Origin: Desulfobacteraceae bacterium
GTDB lineage: Bacteria; Desulfobacterota; DSM-4660; Desulfatiglandales; B25-G16
Direction of reading: 5' to 3'
DNA: 10,198 bases
NCBI GenBank assembly: GCA_030615565.1
Contig: JAUWZC010000070.1
Span: 1 to 10,198 of the forward strand
This document shows positions 1 to 7,977 of the stretch, one piece after another. Positions within the stretch are counted from its first letter, which is position 1, and each line of letters opens with the position of its first letter. Position numbers and translations under genes: made by a program. The notes beneath the pieces are model-generated. The model was not told the DNA's origin, searched no databases, and saw only the letters and a program-made list of their open reading frames with translations.

Positions 1-15
1 ATCCGGAAAAAATCC

Positions 16-28
16 ATAGAAATTCTAT
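16..28. terminator. Short AT-rich palindrome downstream of dctQ, possible weak terminator
   Basis: ATAGAAATTCTAT is a perfect palindrome around one central A. Read on the minus strand, the direction of the dctQ operon, it is followed by GGATTTTTT. A stem plus a T run is the form of an intrinsic terminator, but the stem is almost all A-T and short. It lies 115 bases past the dctQ stop. It is the only T-tailed stem seen at the end of the operon, so it is a weak candidate only. Confidence 0.25.
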
Positions 29-31
29 TTA

Positions 32-127
32 CCCTGTGGAATAATCGCGAAATCAATCTTGAGTAGTGGATCTTTTTAGCAGAATTAGAATTAAAATGTT
101 AGGCTGTGACATAATTATTCCACAGGG
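32..127. repeat. 96-bp segment bounded by a perfect 14-bp inverted repeat
   Basis: CCCTGTGGAATAAT at 32-45 is the exact reverse complement of ATTATTCCACAGGG at 114-127, with 68 bases between them. The right arm begins 15 bases after the dctQ stop codon. The interior is AT-rich, holds no ORF, and has a direct double copy of AGAATT at 81-92. The pair could form a long-looped stem at the 3' end of the operon transcript (RNA stability or termination), or be the two ends of a small inserted element. No target-site duplication is evident. The repeat itself is certain; its role is not. Confidence 0.6.
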
Positions 128-142
128 AAAATCCTATTTTAT

Positions 143-631
143 TTATGTTTCAGAGCGCAGGTTTGGAATCTGATGGATAATATTTGAGACACTGACCAGA
201 AGGGTTATCGCTATGCCAATAGGGACAGGCAGTGTTATATATATTCGAGGAATCCCCAGGCCCCTGGACAGTATGTCAATCTGACCCGCGCTCAGGCTAA
301 TGGAGAGTGGAAGCAAGTAGACTAGGAAGGTTAGAATGATTACATCGACAATCAGATTGAGATATTTTGTAGCTCCCTTGGGAATTATCTCCTCGATCAA
401 ATGCATCTGTATAAGGCCTTTGTCACGGTAAAGAACCGGGACGATAAACATTACTGAATAAACGAAAAGTATTAAAGAAATCTCAAGGACCCACTCAATG
501 GGACGATTCAAAAACCATCGCAAAAGTAGGTTGCAAGCATTCATAAGAACGATAACCACAAGGGTAGAAACACTAACACATATTGCCAAATTGTGTAAGA
601 AATTGATTAATCTAACGAATCGTCTCAGCAT
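143..631 (-). CDS. dctQ: TRAP transporter small permease subunit (DctQ family)
   Basis: This is the small integral-membrane subunit of a tripartite ATP-independent periplasmic (TRAP) transporter. In this family it joins the large permease DctM and is needed for Na+-driven uptake of an organic anion delivered by DctP. At 162 residues it is the usual size, with four hydrophobic segments at about 14-36, 46-66, 88-110 and 130-152. The loop after segment 1 has the family pattern of Trp-x-x-Glu (in IEWVLE) followed by a hydrophobic helix, then a polar stretch with a His (LIQMHLIEE). The ATG at 629-631 follows an AAGAGA-like Shine-Dalgarno and lies 19 bases after the dctM stop (TGA), so translation is probably coupled. 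The stop is TAA. It is the last gene of the visible operon and lies after dctM, not between dctP and dctM. Family membership is firm; the substrate is unknown. Confidence 0.9.
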   Translation of the reverse strand: MLRRFVRLINFLHNLAICVSVSTLVVIVLMNACNLLLRWFLNRPIEWVLEISLILFVYSVMFIVPVLYRDKGLIQMHLIEEIIPKGATKYLNLIVDVIILTFLVYLLPLSISLSAGQIDILSRGLGIPRIYITLPVPIGIAITLLVSVSNIIHQIPNLRSET

Positions 632-650
632 GTTAGTCTCTTATTACAAG

Positions 651-1940
651 TCACTTGATAAATCCGAGCATTTGTGGAACTAACGTAGATAATATCGGGA
701 TATAGGTAATCAACATCAAACCAATTAATAATGCAAAGAAAAACCTCATTGAGGCAGAAATGATGTCTCTCATCGGGACATCGGTAATGGCACCCATGAT
801 ATAGAGGGCCATCCCCATAGGTGGTGTTATCATGCCAATCATAAGATTAAATACAACCATGATTCCAAACTGGATCGGATTGACTGCCAGTTGCTCAGCC
901 ATAGGAGCCAGAAGGGGGACGATGATCAACATAGCCGGTATCTGTTCCAGGAGAGCTCCGATGATAAGAAGGAACACGTTAATGATTAAGAGAACAAGAT
1001 ATTTGTTTGTCGTCAGCGATAAAAGGAGTTGGGAGATCATAATAGCGGTCTTTTCTGTTGTCAGGATCCATACAAAGGCGGTTGCCGTGGCTATGATAAA
1101 CATAATTATTCCTGATGACTTTGCCGTATTTACTAAGATCCTGGGAATATCTCTGAGAAAGGCCCTCCCTCTATAGATAAAGCTGAGGATAAAAGTATAG
1201 ATGCAAGCAATAATTCCTGTTTCTGTAGGTGTAGCCAGGCCGCTTATAATTGACCAAAGAAGAAGGATCGGCAGAAGGATGACAAAAAAGTTTTTGATAA
1301 AGCTATGCGAGGCTTGCCTTAATGAAAATTTATGGGGAGCCGGACTAATGACTTTTCCCCTTGAAACTGTTAAATAGATGTAGGCCATAAGGATAAATCC
1401 TGTAACAATCCCCGGGATAATGCCGGCGAACCAGAGGGCTGCAATAGAGATCTCTGCAATATGTCCATAAATGATCAGCATGATGCTGGGAGGTATGATG
1501 GGGCCAAGCATACAGGAGGCTGCAGTCACACCAACAGCAAATTTCTTCTCATACCCGGCATCGCTCATTACCTTAATCTCAACCAGCCCCAATCCAGATG
1601 CATCGGCAACGGCTGCACCGGAAATACCGGCAAAGATCATACTCGCCATAACATTTGCATGGGCCAGCCCACCCTTGATCCATCCAACCAGTTCATCTGC
1701 AAACCTGAAGAGGCGTTCCGCAATTCCTCCATAGTTCATGATCTGCGCTGCCAGAATAAAGAAAGGAACAGCAAGCAACACCCAGCTCTGAATCCCTGCG
1801 ACCATCTTCTGAGGGAGCAACTCTCCTGGAATCCCCATTATAGCCAAACTGACAGCAGATGCCAGTCCCATGGAAATAGATATAGGGATATTGAGCAATA
1901 TCAACACAACAAAAAGGCCCAAAGCAATAAAGCCTATCAT
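651..1940 (-). CDS. dctM: TRAP transporter large permease subunit (DctM family)
   Basis: This is the large membrane subunit that forms the transport pathway of a TRAP system and couples Na+ entry to solute uptake. The 429 residues match the family norm of about 425, and the protein is hydrophobic throughout, with roughly a dozen membrane segments. Family motifs appear in order: VPFFILAAQIMNYGG near residues 58-72, GISGAAVADASGLG near 105-118, GPIIPPS at 146-152, ALWFAGIIPG near 168-177, a TPTETG motif in the middle and ITPPMGMALY near the C-terminus. The two PP-containing motifs are re-entrant-loop signatures of this transporter superfamily. The ATG at 1938-1940 is preceded by TGGAG at a slightly long spacing. 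The 157-base gap from dctP contains two stem-loops, which may lower permease expression relative to the binding protein. The stop is TGA. dctQ follows after 19 bases. Confidence 0.95.
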   Translation of the reverse strand: MIGFIALGLFVVLILLNIPISISMGLASAVSLAIMGIPGELLPQKMVAGIQSWVLLAVPFFILAAQIMNYGGIAERLFRFADELVGWIKGGLAHANVMASMIFAGISGAAVADASGLGLVEIKVMSDAGYEKKFAVGVTAASCMLGPIIPPSIMLIIYGHIAEISIAALWFAGIIPGIVTGFILMAYIYLTVSRGKVISPAPHKFSLRQASHSFIKNFFVILLPILLLWSIISGLATPTETGIIACIYTFILSFIYRGRAFLRDIPRILVNTAKSSGIIMFIIATATAFVWILTTEKTAIMISQLLLSLTTNKYLVLLIINVFLLIIGALLEQIPAMLIIVPLLAPMAEQLAVNPIQFGIMVVFNLMIGMITPPMGMALYIMGAITDVPMRDIISASMRFFFALLIGLMLITYIPILSTLVPQMLGFIK

Positions 1941-2009
1941 GGTGCTTTTGATCTCCAGTTATAAAATTGCTTCACGATTTTATACAACGTCCCGCAAGCG
2001 GTCCTCAAA

Positions 2010-2024
2010 AAAGGAAATTCCTTT
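2010..2024 (-). terminator. Stem-loop with T run between dctP and dctM
   Basis: AAAGGAAATTCCTTT is a perfect inverted repeat about a single central base. On the operon strand the second arm runs straight into six T residues, giving a small terminator-like hairpin about 75 bases past the dctP stop and 70 before the dctM start. The stem is short, so partial termination (attenuation) is more likely than full termination. This would favour the binding protein over the permease. The structure is seen; the role is inferred. Confidence 0.4.
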
Positions 2025-2041
2025 ACTATCCAGTTAAATGG

Positions 2042-2085
2042 AAGGCAAACCGAAAGGAGAACTCCACTCTCTTCCAGTTTGCCTT
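2042..2085 (-). promoter_or_regulatory. Long stem-loop just downstream of dctP
   Basis: AAGGCAAAC at 2042-2050 pairs perfectly with GTTTGCCTT at 2077-2085, enclosing 26 bases that include the near-palindrome GGAGAACTCC. It begins 12 bases after the dctP stop on the transcribed strand and is followed there by CCATTT, a poor U-tract. It therefore looks more like a 3' stability or processing hairpin than a terminator. Stem-loops between binding-protein and permease genes are a common way to set unequal levels. That function is inferred here. Confidence 0.45.
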
Positions 2086-2097
2086 TTATAGAAACAC

Positions 2098-3117
2098 CTA
2101 CCTTGCTGCCTCTACCTTTTTCACCCATTCTTCCTTAACCAGACCATCTGCAATCAGCTTGGGCAGAACCTTTTTACGAAATACATCCACAAAAGGTTGA
2201 CGATTAACTTTAATGTAGATGGCATTGTGTACTTTGAGGAGTTTATTCTCAATGGTATCCTCCACCCTGGTCCGAGCCTGCTCATTGTACCACTGGCCGG
2301 CCTTGTTTGCCCCATCCAAGAGGATCTTCTGCTCCTTTGGGGTCAAGCCCTGCCAGACCTTCTCATTGATGACAATCAGCTCAAGCTGGGGATACTGTTT
2401 TAGTTCAGTTACGTATTTTGTTACTTCGGTAAATTTCTGCGGCCATACTAGATCGAAAGGCGATGTGATGGCCTCAACCACACCCTGCTTAAGGGCCAGG
2501 TAGGCCTCTGCAAAATCGATAGTGTGAATCTTAGCACCCAGGCCTGCCCATGATTTCTGGATCATCCGGGCTGGCCACAGCCGGAGGCGCAAACCATTGA
2601 TGTCTTCCGGAGTAAAGATTGGCTTCTTGGAGCAGATCACCCGGAAGGGACCTCTGTGCCATTTGAAGCCTAAAGTGATAAATCGCTGCTTTGTCTTCTT
2701 GATGAGCTGGGGCATCAACTCTTTTGCAAGAACTTGATCGATCCATCCATGGAAATGCTCCCGATCATCGAAAATAAATGGGATAGTGGCTACCCCTATC
2801 TCTTTGACATGGGCTTCCCACCAGGTTTGACTCCCGAGAAACATCTCCTGTGTGCCCATCTTGACCCCCTCGACCTGGTCAGGGGCATGTCCCAGTTGCT
2901 CGGTGGGGAAGACCTCTATCTTGAGGGACCCTTTGGATTTTTCTTCTACATAGGGCTTGAATACCTTGACCAGGGCCTGGTTCTGGTTAGATCCTGGTGC
3001 CAAGATGTGACCAATCTTCAAGGTCTTGGCGATCGATTCTGCCGGTGAAAAGACAAGACCAGCTATTACAAGACTACATGCCAGAGCCGTAAAAACGAAG
3101 AATTTTTTTTCTAACAT
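2098..3117 (-). CDS. dctP: TRAP transporter substrate-binding protein (DctP family)
   Basis: This is the periplasmic solute receptor of the TRAP transporter: it binds the substrate, usually a carboxylate, and delivers it to DctM/DctQ. Its 339 residues are standard for the family. Residues 1-30 form a Sec signal peptide: a basic MLEKK start, a hydrophobic core, and a likely cleavage after SIA before KTLKIGH. Mature-domain landmarks are KIGHILAPGS with GSLKIEVFPTEQLG near 34-76, the arginine-rich GLRLRLWPARM near 175-185 that contains the family's carboxylate-contacting Arg region, and ALKQGVVEAITSP near 208-220, the equivalent of the usual ALQTGVVDGQENP. In that last motif ITSP is an unusual version of the end, perhaps tied to ligand choice. 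The ATG at 3115-3117 has a strong AAAGGGGG ribosome binding site five bases upstream. The stop is TAG. It sits 129 bases after the racemase gene, a gap long enough for its own promoter. Confidence 0.95.
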   Translation of the reverse strand: MLEKKFFVFTALACSLVIAGLVFSPAESIAKTLKIGHILAPGSNQNQALVKVFKPYVEEKSKGSLKIEVFPTEQLGHAPDQVEGVKMGTQEMFLGSQTWWEAHVKEIGVATIPFIFDDREHFHGWIDQVLAKELMPQLIKKTKQRFITLGFKWHRGPFRVICSKKPIFTPEDINGLRLRLWPARMIQKSWAGLGAKIHTIDFAEAYLALKQGVVEAITSPFDLVWPQKFTEVTKYVTELKQYPQLELIVINEKVWQGLTPKEQKILLDGANKAGQWYNEQARTRVEDTIENKLLKVHNAIYIKVNRQPFVDVFRKKVLPKLIADGLVKEEWVKKVEAAR

Positions 3118-3246
3118 TTTATCCCCCTTTCATAACTTAGGTTAATGATTATGCCCTTTTTACTTAACAACCTGGAAAACGAGATAATACTAAGATATTA
3201 CCTGATAAAAATAATCACCCCCTTTCTATACATGTGAGGACCTGAT
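3118..3246 (-). promoter_or_regulatory. dctP upstream region with small inverted repeat and duplicated AAAGGGGG
   Basis: This 129-base gap is AT-rich and holds no ORF. The minus strand contains the functional dctP ribosome binding site (AAAGGGGG at 3123-3130) and a second near-identical GAAAGGGGGT about 95 bases further upstream (around 3218-3228) with no gene behind it. Between them is an inverted repeat, TAATA at 3185-3189 and TATTA at 3196-3200, that could be an operator. I find no convincing -35/-10 pair, so an internal promoter is possible but not shown. Confidence 0.3.
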
Positions 3247-4047
3247 TTAGTAATAGTACTGCTCAGGCGAGAGATTATCCTTCATAAACTTACGTAGTTG
3301 TTTTGTCTCATCTGCTGGTGGCTTTTTCCAGAGCCCTGCCCGGCTTACTGCCGGGTATCCAGCCAGCTTGCAGAGGTCCACCATCATTTCAGCCTGTTTA
3401 AAGGCCACGATCATTGGGTCAATCACAGGTACCCCTATCACCTCCACTGGGTCCTTCTTGAAAAAATTTGTAAAAATCGATCCAATGATCGTGCATCCAG
3501 GGATTATCACCTCCGCTTGATCTTCTTCAACACAACGCTTGCTCACCTCGACTACCCTGTTGGCAATCTCTTCGGGGGGCGTGATTTCAGGATAGAGATC
3601 ACAGGCTGTAATGCCGATCCACCGAAGGGATGCTACCTTGGGTCGAAGACCATACAGATCCACCAACCGCATGTCAATGCCACCGACTGTCATGGGATCC
3701 GTAGAGACAACACTGAAGCGTTTCCCCATCATACAGGCAATATGAGCCGCAGACTCAAATGTGGCAGTAACAGGAATGTCAACAATAGACCTGGATTCAA
3801 GCAATCCAGGATCAAGCATGCATGAGAGCACAACTGCATCATAACCCTGCTTTTCAGCCTTGATAACCCGTTCCACTGCACCGTTAATGCATTTGAGTGT
3901 ATTGTAGATGTAGGTATTGTAATTGAGAGGAAAAACAGCTTCCAGACACTCAAAATCAAAGTCTGTATCGGCTCGAGCGACTTTCTCCAGATTTTCCCGG
4001 CCAAAGGGTTCGGTTTTCCCAAAAGGGGATAAAACCAGAATTTTCAT
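3247..4047 (-). CDS. Asp/Glu/hydantoin racemase family protein
   Basis: This is a 266-residue member of the cofactor-independent Asp/Glu/hydantoin racemase family, which uses two cysteines as acid and base to invert a stereocentre next to a carbonyl. Both cysteines are in place: C76 in VVLSCMLDPGLLESR, matching the family's first-Cys motif with its DPGL tail, and C185 in EVIIPGCTIIGS. The N-terminus KILVLSPFG and the central FESAAHIACMMGKRFSVVST are also family features. Beside hyuA/hyuB it most likely racemises a 5-substituted hydantoin or related cyclic amide so that both enantiomers can be used. Some family members are instead maleate isomerases or decarboxylases, so the reaction is not certain. 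The C-terminus ends in the unusual run YYY. The ATG at 4045-4047 follows GAGGTG seven bases away. The gap to hyuB is 101 bases and appears empty. Confidence 0.85.
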   Translation of the reverse strand: MKILVLSPFGKTEPFGRENLEKVARADTDFDFECLEAVFPLNYNTYIYNTLKCINGAVERVIKAEKQGYDAVVLSCMLDPGLLESRSIVDIPVTATFESAAHIACMMGKRFSVVSTDPMTVGGIDMRLVDLYGLRPKVASLRWIGITACDLYPEITPPEEIANRVVEVSKRCVEEDQAEVIIPGCTIIGSIFTNFFKKDPVEVIGVPVIDPMIVAFKQAEMMVDLCKLAGYPAVSRAGLWKKPPADETKQLRKFMKDNLSPEQYYY

Positions 4048-4148
4048 AGTGGCACCTCATTAATGGGCTTTGGAAACTCTTTTACGTATTTTTCTATGAT
4101 GTTCTCCCTCAGCGCAAATTCTCAAGTGGATAAGTTCTTTATGGAGAC

Positions 4149-5894
4149 TTAATCTTTTTTTATAGTTTGATCACTTTTTAAAAGAGCCGTTGATTCCTTA
4201 TCGATCTGACCTGTTTCCTGATTGATTACCACACTGTATTCGTCTCTTGCTTTTTCAACACTGATCAGACCATCCTTAACATCCTGGCAGACCCTTTCAG
4301 GCACTCTATCCAACGGACTACCGTATCCACCACCTCCTGCTGTTCTGAGCACAATGCGGGTTCCTGGTTCTACCTGAGTGGTCACCTTGCTGGGAAGCGA
4401 CTTTTTTCCTCCCTGAGCAGAGACAATCCAACAGTCCGAACCGCCTCCCGGTTCGCCTCCCAACAGGCCCCACGGCCTGATCTTTCGTCTTTCAGTTCCA
4501 ATGGTGATTGTGGCAGGGTGGCCAACAACAGTTATCTCCCGGGTCATGCCCAGACCACCCCTGAATTTGCCAGGCCCATCAGAGTCAGGTATAAGCGCGT
4601 ATCGTTCAACTCTCAATGGATAGGCATTCTCAATCACCTCTGCAGGGGCATTTCGCGTATTGGTCATGTTTGTATGAACCCCATCCATTCCATCTTGATC
4701 TACCAATGCCCCCTGGCCTCCCCCATAGGTCTCGATGTAGGAATAATACTCCCTGCTTCTTGGATCCATGCCTCCAATGGTGAATATACTCATGCTTCCT
4801 GTGGATGCTGCGGGAACTCGTTTTGGGATAGCCTTGGAAAGTGCCCCCAGAACAACATCAGCAATCCTCTGGGAGGTGTTTATATTAGCGTTTGAAACAG
4901 GTGCTGGGAATTCAGCTTTGACCAGAGTACCCGAAGGTGTGATAACCTCCACAGGCCTGAAAGCCCCTTCGCTTGAAGGTAGCTCCGGATCAATAGCCGA
5001 CTTCAAAGCAAAATAGACACATGCCAGGGTAACGGCCCGGGTGGCATTTACAGAACCCCGAGCCTGTTTATCTGTTCCAGTAAAGTCAACCAAAATCCTA
5101 TCATCCTCAATTGTGAGGGTTACTTTTATTTTTAAAAGGTCATCCGACAGCCCATCTCCCTCGAGGAAATCTTCAAAGGAGTAAGAGCCATTGGAAAGTT
5201 CTCGAATTTGTCTGAGCATCCTCCGTTCTGAGTAATTGATAATTTCATCCATATAAAGCATGGCCATGTCCGGGCCGTATTTGGATATGACTTCTCTGAT
5301 GCGGCGCTCCCCAACATTGTTGGCGGCAAGCTGGGCTTGAAAATCTCCATAGCTTTCGTAGCTTGTTCTGACGTTGTGGGTAATTAGTGCTAAGATCTCT
5401 TCATCCAACTTGCCTCTTTTCCTGAGTTTTACTGGAGGGATTTGGATTCCTTCTTGAAATATTTCTGTAGAGATAGTAGGCATCCCTCCTGGGGCAATGC
5501 CTCCAATGTCAACGTGATGTGCTAGGTTGGCCAGTAAAGCCAGACACCGGTCTTCAATGAAAACGGGAGTAATCATACAAATATCCGGTAGATGAGATCC
5601 ACTAATATAAGGGTCATTGGTTATAATTGCATCCCCTGGCTCAAGATAGTCCAGAGGAAATTTTTCCAGCGTTTTTTTCACAATCGATACCATCAACCCC
5701 AGGTGAAGGGGGATATGCTCAGCCTGGGCAACAAGGTCTCCCTGGGATGTATAAACAGCCGTTGAACAGTCTCTCCTGTCCTTGATGTTCGTAGAAAGGG
5801 CTGTCCTTATCAAGGCCGCTCCCATCTCTTCTGCTACTGATTGAAAGGCATTTCTCATGACTTCAAGAGTTATTGGATCAGGTACAGGTTTCAC
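4149..5894 (-). CDS. hyuB: Hydantoinase/oxoprolinase subunit B (HyuB family)
   Basis: This is the B subunit of an ATP-dependent cyclic-amide hydrolase of the N-methylhydantoinase/5-oxoprolinase type, expected to act in the cytoplasm with HyuA. It is 581 residues, a full-length subunit. Motifs seen include DPITLEVMRNAF at 6-17, AEHIPLHLG at 58-66, NDPY at 93-96 followed by GSHLPD at 99-104, AHHVDIGG at 125-132, VDFTGTD near 268-274, GGGQGALVDQDG at 390-401 and NTRNAPAEVIENAYPLRVE near 411-429. The start is GTG at 5892-5894. It overlaps the hyuA stop as GTGA and has AGAGG about six bases upstream. The next Met (residue 13) would cut into the conserved N-terminus, so GTG is preferred. The 4-base overlap implies translational coupling and a 1:1 complex. 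The same superfamily includes acetone and acetophenone carboxylase subunits, so hydrolysis is likely but not proven. Confidence 0.92.
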   Translation of the reverse strand: MKPVPDPITLEVMRNAFQSVAEEMGAALIRTALSTNIKDRRDCSTAVYTSQGDLVAQAEHIPLHLGLMVSIVKKTLEKFPLDYLEPGDAIITNDPYISGSHLPDICMITPVFIEDRCLALLANLAHHVDIGGIAPGGMPTISTEIFQEGIQIPPVKLRKRGKLDEEILALITHNVRTSYESYGDFQAQLAANNVGERRIREVISKYGPDMAMLYMDEIINYSERRMLRQIRELSNGSYSFEDFLEGDGLSDDLLKIKVTLTIEDDRILVDFTGTDKQARGSVNATRAVTLACVYFALKSAIDPELPSSEGAFRPVEVITPSGTLVKAEFPAPVSNANINTSQRIADVVLGALSKAIPKRVPAASTGSMSIFTIGGMDPRSREYYSYIETYGGGQGALVDQDGMDGVHTNMTNTRNAPAEVIENAYPLRVERYALIPDSDGPGKFRGGLGMTREITVVGHPATITIGTERRKIRPWGLLGGEPGGGSDCWIVSAQGGKKSLPSKVTTQVEPGTRIVLRTAGGGGYGSPLDRVPERVCQDVKDGLISVEKARDEYSVVINQETGQIDKESTALLKSDQTIKKD

Positions 5895-7960
5895 TTCGCC
5901 TCTTCTTTCTTTTTTATCAGTAAATTACCATATTGATCAGTCACTGCCTTATAATTAGGAAAGATCACGATTGTAGAATCCATCTGTTCTACAATTGCAG
6001 GACCTGAGATTTGCCGGCCTTGGATGAGATGATTACGATGATAGATGGATGTTTTCAGTGTTGTCCCTTCAAAGAATACCTCTCGATAATCTACTAATTC
6101 AGGAATATCTGTTCCAGGGTCTTTTTTCTCCTTGATATGGAATTCAGGGAGTTTCCCCAGAGCAACCAACCTCAGGTTAACAAATTCTACGGCCTCTTTT
6201 CTCCTTGCATATCCATAGGTTCTCTCATGAAGATTGTGAAAATCTTCGGTGATTGATAAAATATCCTCTCTATTTAGACCTACACCTTTCACTTCTACAG
6301 ACAATTCGTATGCCTGGCGAATGTACCTCATGTCAGCAAGCCTGATCAAAACAATAGACTGGCTGGAGAATCCTTCTCGACCAAGCTGCTCCATACCCTG
6401 ATCCTCCATTTCCCGGTAAATAGACTCAAGGCGTTCTACATCTACTTCATCAGATATAGAAATATGTGTCTGAACAAAATCATGTCTTACATCTGCTGAC
6501 AACATCCCAAAAGCAGATGCGATTCCAGGATTGGCTGGAACCACAATCTCATTCATGTTCAGGGCCTGAGCGAGTTCCACGCCGTGCATGGGGCCAGCAC
6601 CCCCGAATGGTACGAGGGTGAACTCTCTTGGGTCATAACCACGTTCTACGGATACCCTTCGAATACCGCGAATCATGTTTGCATTGATTACAGAAATAAT
6701 GCCTTCAGCCGCCTTCCGGACATTAATTCCAAGTGATCGAGCAATTTTCTCTTCTATTACCTCTCGTGCTTCCTCCAAGAAGACCTCCATATCCCCTCCC
6801 AGGAGATAGGAAGGGTTGATCCTGCCCAGAATGGCGTTGGCGTCGGTAACTGTGGGCTCGTTCCCACCGCGGCCGTAGCACACTGGACCCGGATCTGCAC
6901 CAGCACTCTCAGGACCTACCCGAAGAGCGCCTCCGACGTCAATCCAGGCTATACTTCCGCCCCCTGCCCCGATTGTGACAATGTCAATCATGGGAAGTTT
7001 AATAGGATAACCGCCAATATCACTTTCAGTAGTCAAGCGCGGAGTTTCGTCCTCAATAAGACAGATATCCGAGCTTGTACCTCCCATGTCAATGGTGATT
7101 ACATTGGGTTGTTTGATTGCCGCGGATATGAACACACCTGTCAAGGCTCCCCCTGCCGGGCCTGACAAGACTGTTCTCGCACTCATCTGGCGTGCCATCT
7201 TTGCAGTTATAACACCTCCATTTGACTGCATTATATAAAGCTCGGAGGCGACACCAAGGTCCTTTAATTGCCTTTCCAGGTCCGCCACATAGTCATTTAC
7301 CTTGGGCATTACAAAGGCATTTATACATATAGTGCTTGTTCTCTCGTATTCTCGAAACTCTGGTAATACCTCAGACGAGAACGTCACGTAGCCCTCCGGA
7401 AAGATACTCGAAATGATAGACTTGATTTTCTGTTCATGAGTTGGGTTGGCATAAGAGTGGATCAGAGAAATTGCGATAGATTGTATGCCCTGCTCTTTTA
7501 TTTCTTGAACAATAGCAGCCGTTTTAGATTCGTCAAGAGCTTTAAATACATCCCCGGTATAAAGTATCCGTTCAGGAACGCCATAGCACAGATGCCTTGG
7601 CACGATAGGTTCCGGTCTCTTTGCCCAAAAATCGTAAAGCCTCGGACGGTTTTGCCGGCCGATATGGAGAACATCCTCAAAGCCCTCTGTGGTCAGAAGT
7701 GCTGTTTTTGCCCCTTTATGCTCTAACAATGCATTGGTGGCCACAGTTGTCCCATGAATTAAAAATTTTACCTTCTTAAAAGGAACTCCACCCTTTTTTT
7801 TCTCGGATAATTTTTTTATGCCCTCTATAACTCCAACTGCGGGATTAAAAGGAGTTGAAGAGACTTTAGCCACAGACAATTCCCCTTGAGAATCATCTAA
7901 TAAGCAAACATCTGTAAAGGTTCCACCCGTATCTATAGCGATTCTAAAGGGTTTCTCCAT
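5891..7960 (-). CDS. hyuA: Hydantoinase/oxoprolinase subunit A (HyuA family)
   Basis: This is the ATP-binding A subunit of an ATP-dependent hydantoinase/oxoprolinase. In characterised relatives, ATP activates the ring carbonyl and the ring is opened (N-methylhydantoin to N-carbamoylsarcosine, or 5-oxoproline to glutamate). The 689 residues are typical of a split A subunit. The N-terminal ASKHA-like fold shows DTGGTFTD at 10-17 and HGTTVATN at 69-76; the second phosphate motif is DMGGTSSD at 291-298. Then come IGAGGGSIAW at 330-339, GPESAGADPGPVCYG from 349, and FGGAGPMHG at 452-460. All these nucleotide-site motifs are intact. The ATG at 7958-7960 follows AGAGGAT with good spacing and is 17 bases after the gntR stop. 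The stop TGA overlaps the hyuB GTG. I see nothing that fixes the substrate; no gamma subunit of the acetone-carboxylase type is present nearby. Confidence 0.93.
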   Translation of the reverse strand: MEKPFRIAIDTGGTFTDVCLLDDSQGELSVAKVSSTPFNPAVGVIEGIKKLSEKKKGGVPFKKVKFLIHGTTVATNALLEHKGAKTALLTTEGFEDVLHIGRQNRPRLYDFWAKRPEPIVPRHLCYGVPERILYTGDVFKALDESKTAAIVQEIKEQGIQSIAISLIHSYANPTHEQKIKSIISSIFPEGYVTFSSEVLPEFREYERTSTICINAFVMPKVNDYVADLERQLKDLGVASELYIMQSNGGVITAKMARQMSARTVLSGPAGGALTGVFISAAIKQPNVITIDMGGTSSDICLIEDETPRLTTESDIGGYPIKLPMIDIVTIGAGGGSIAWIDVGGALRVGPESAGADPGPVCYGRGGNEPTVTDANAILGRINPSYLLGGDMEVFLEEAREVIEEKIARSLGINVRKAAEGIISVINANMIRGIRRVSVERGYDPREFTLVPFGGAGPMHGVELAQALNMNEIVVPANPGIASAFGMLSADVRHDFVQTHISISDEVDVERLESIYREMEDQGMEQLGREGFSSQSIVLIRLADMRYIRQAYELSVEVKGVGLNREDILSITEDFHNLHERTYGYARRKEAVEFVNLRLVALGKLPEFHIKEKKDPGTDIPELVDYREVFFEGTTLKTSIYHRNHLIQGRQISGPAIVEQMDSTIVIFPNYKAVTDQYGNLLIKKKEEAK

Positions 7961-7977
7961 TTTCTATCCTCTTTTAT

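Noticed and set aside
1461..1964. Long plus-strand open frame opposite dctM
   Set aside because: It is antisense to a clear DctM and the translation has no recognisable domain (rich in His, Asn and Gln from complementing hydrophobic codons). It is a shadow frame.
3070..3085. Possible lipobox around Cys14 of DctP
   Set aside because: The residues before the Cys (ALA) do not fit a lipobox well and it is too early in the hydrophobic core. The SIA cleavage site further on fits a normal secreted protein.
5880..5900. Programmed frameshift fusing HyuA and HyuB
   Set aside because: HyuA ends with a complete C-terminus and HyuB starts at its conserved N-terminus with its own AGAGG site. GTGA overlap is ordinary coupling, and no slippery sequence is needed.
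4149..7960. HyuA/HyuB as acetone or acetophenone carboxylase subunits
   Set aside because: The superfamily is shared, but no gamma-type small subunit is nearby and a racemase is. A hydantoinase/oxoprolinase role is favoured, though not proven.
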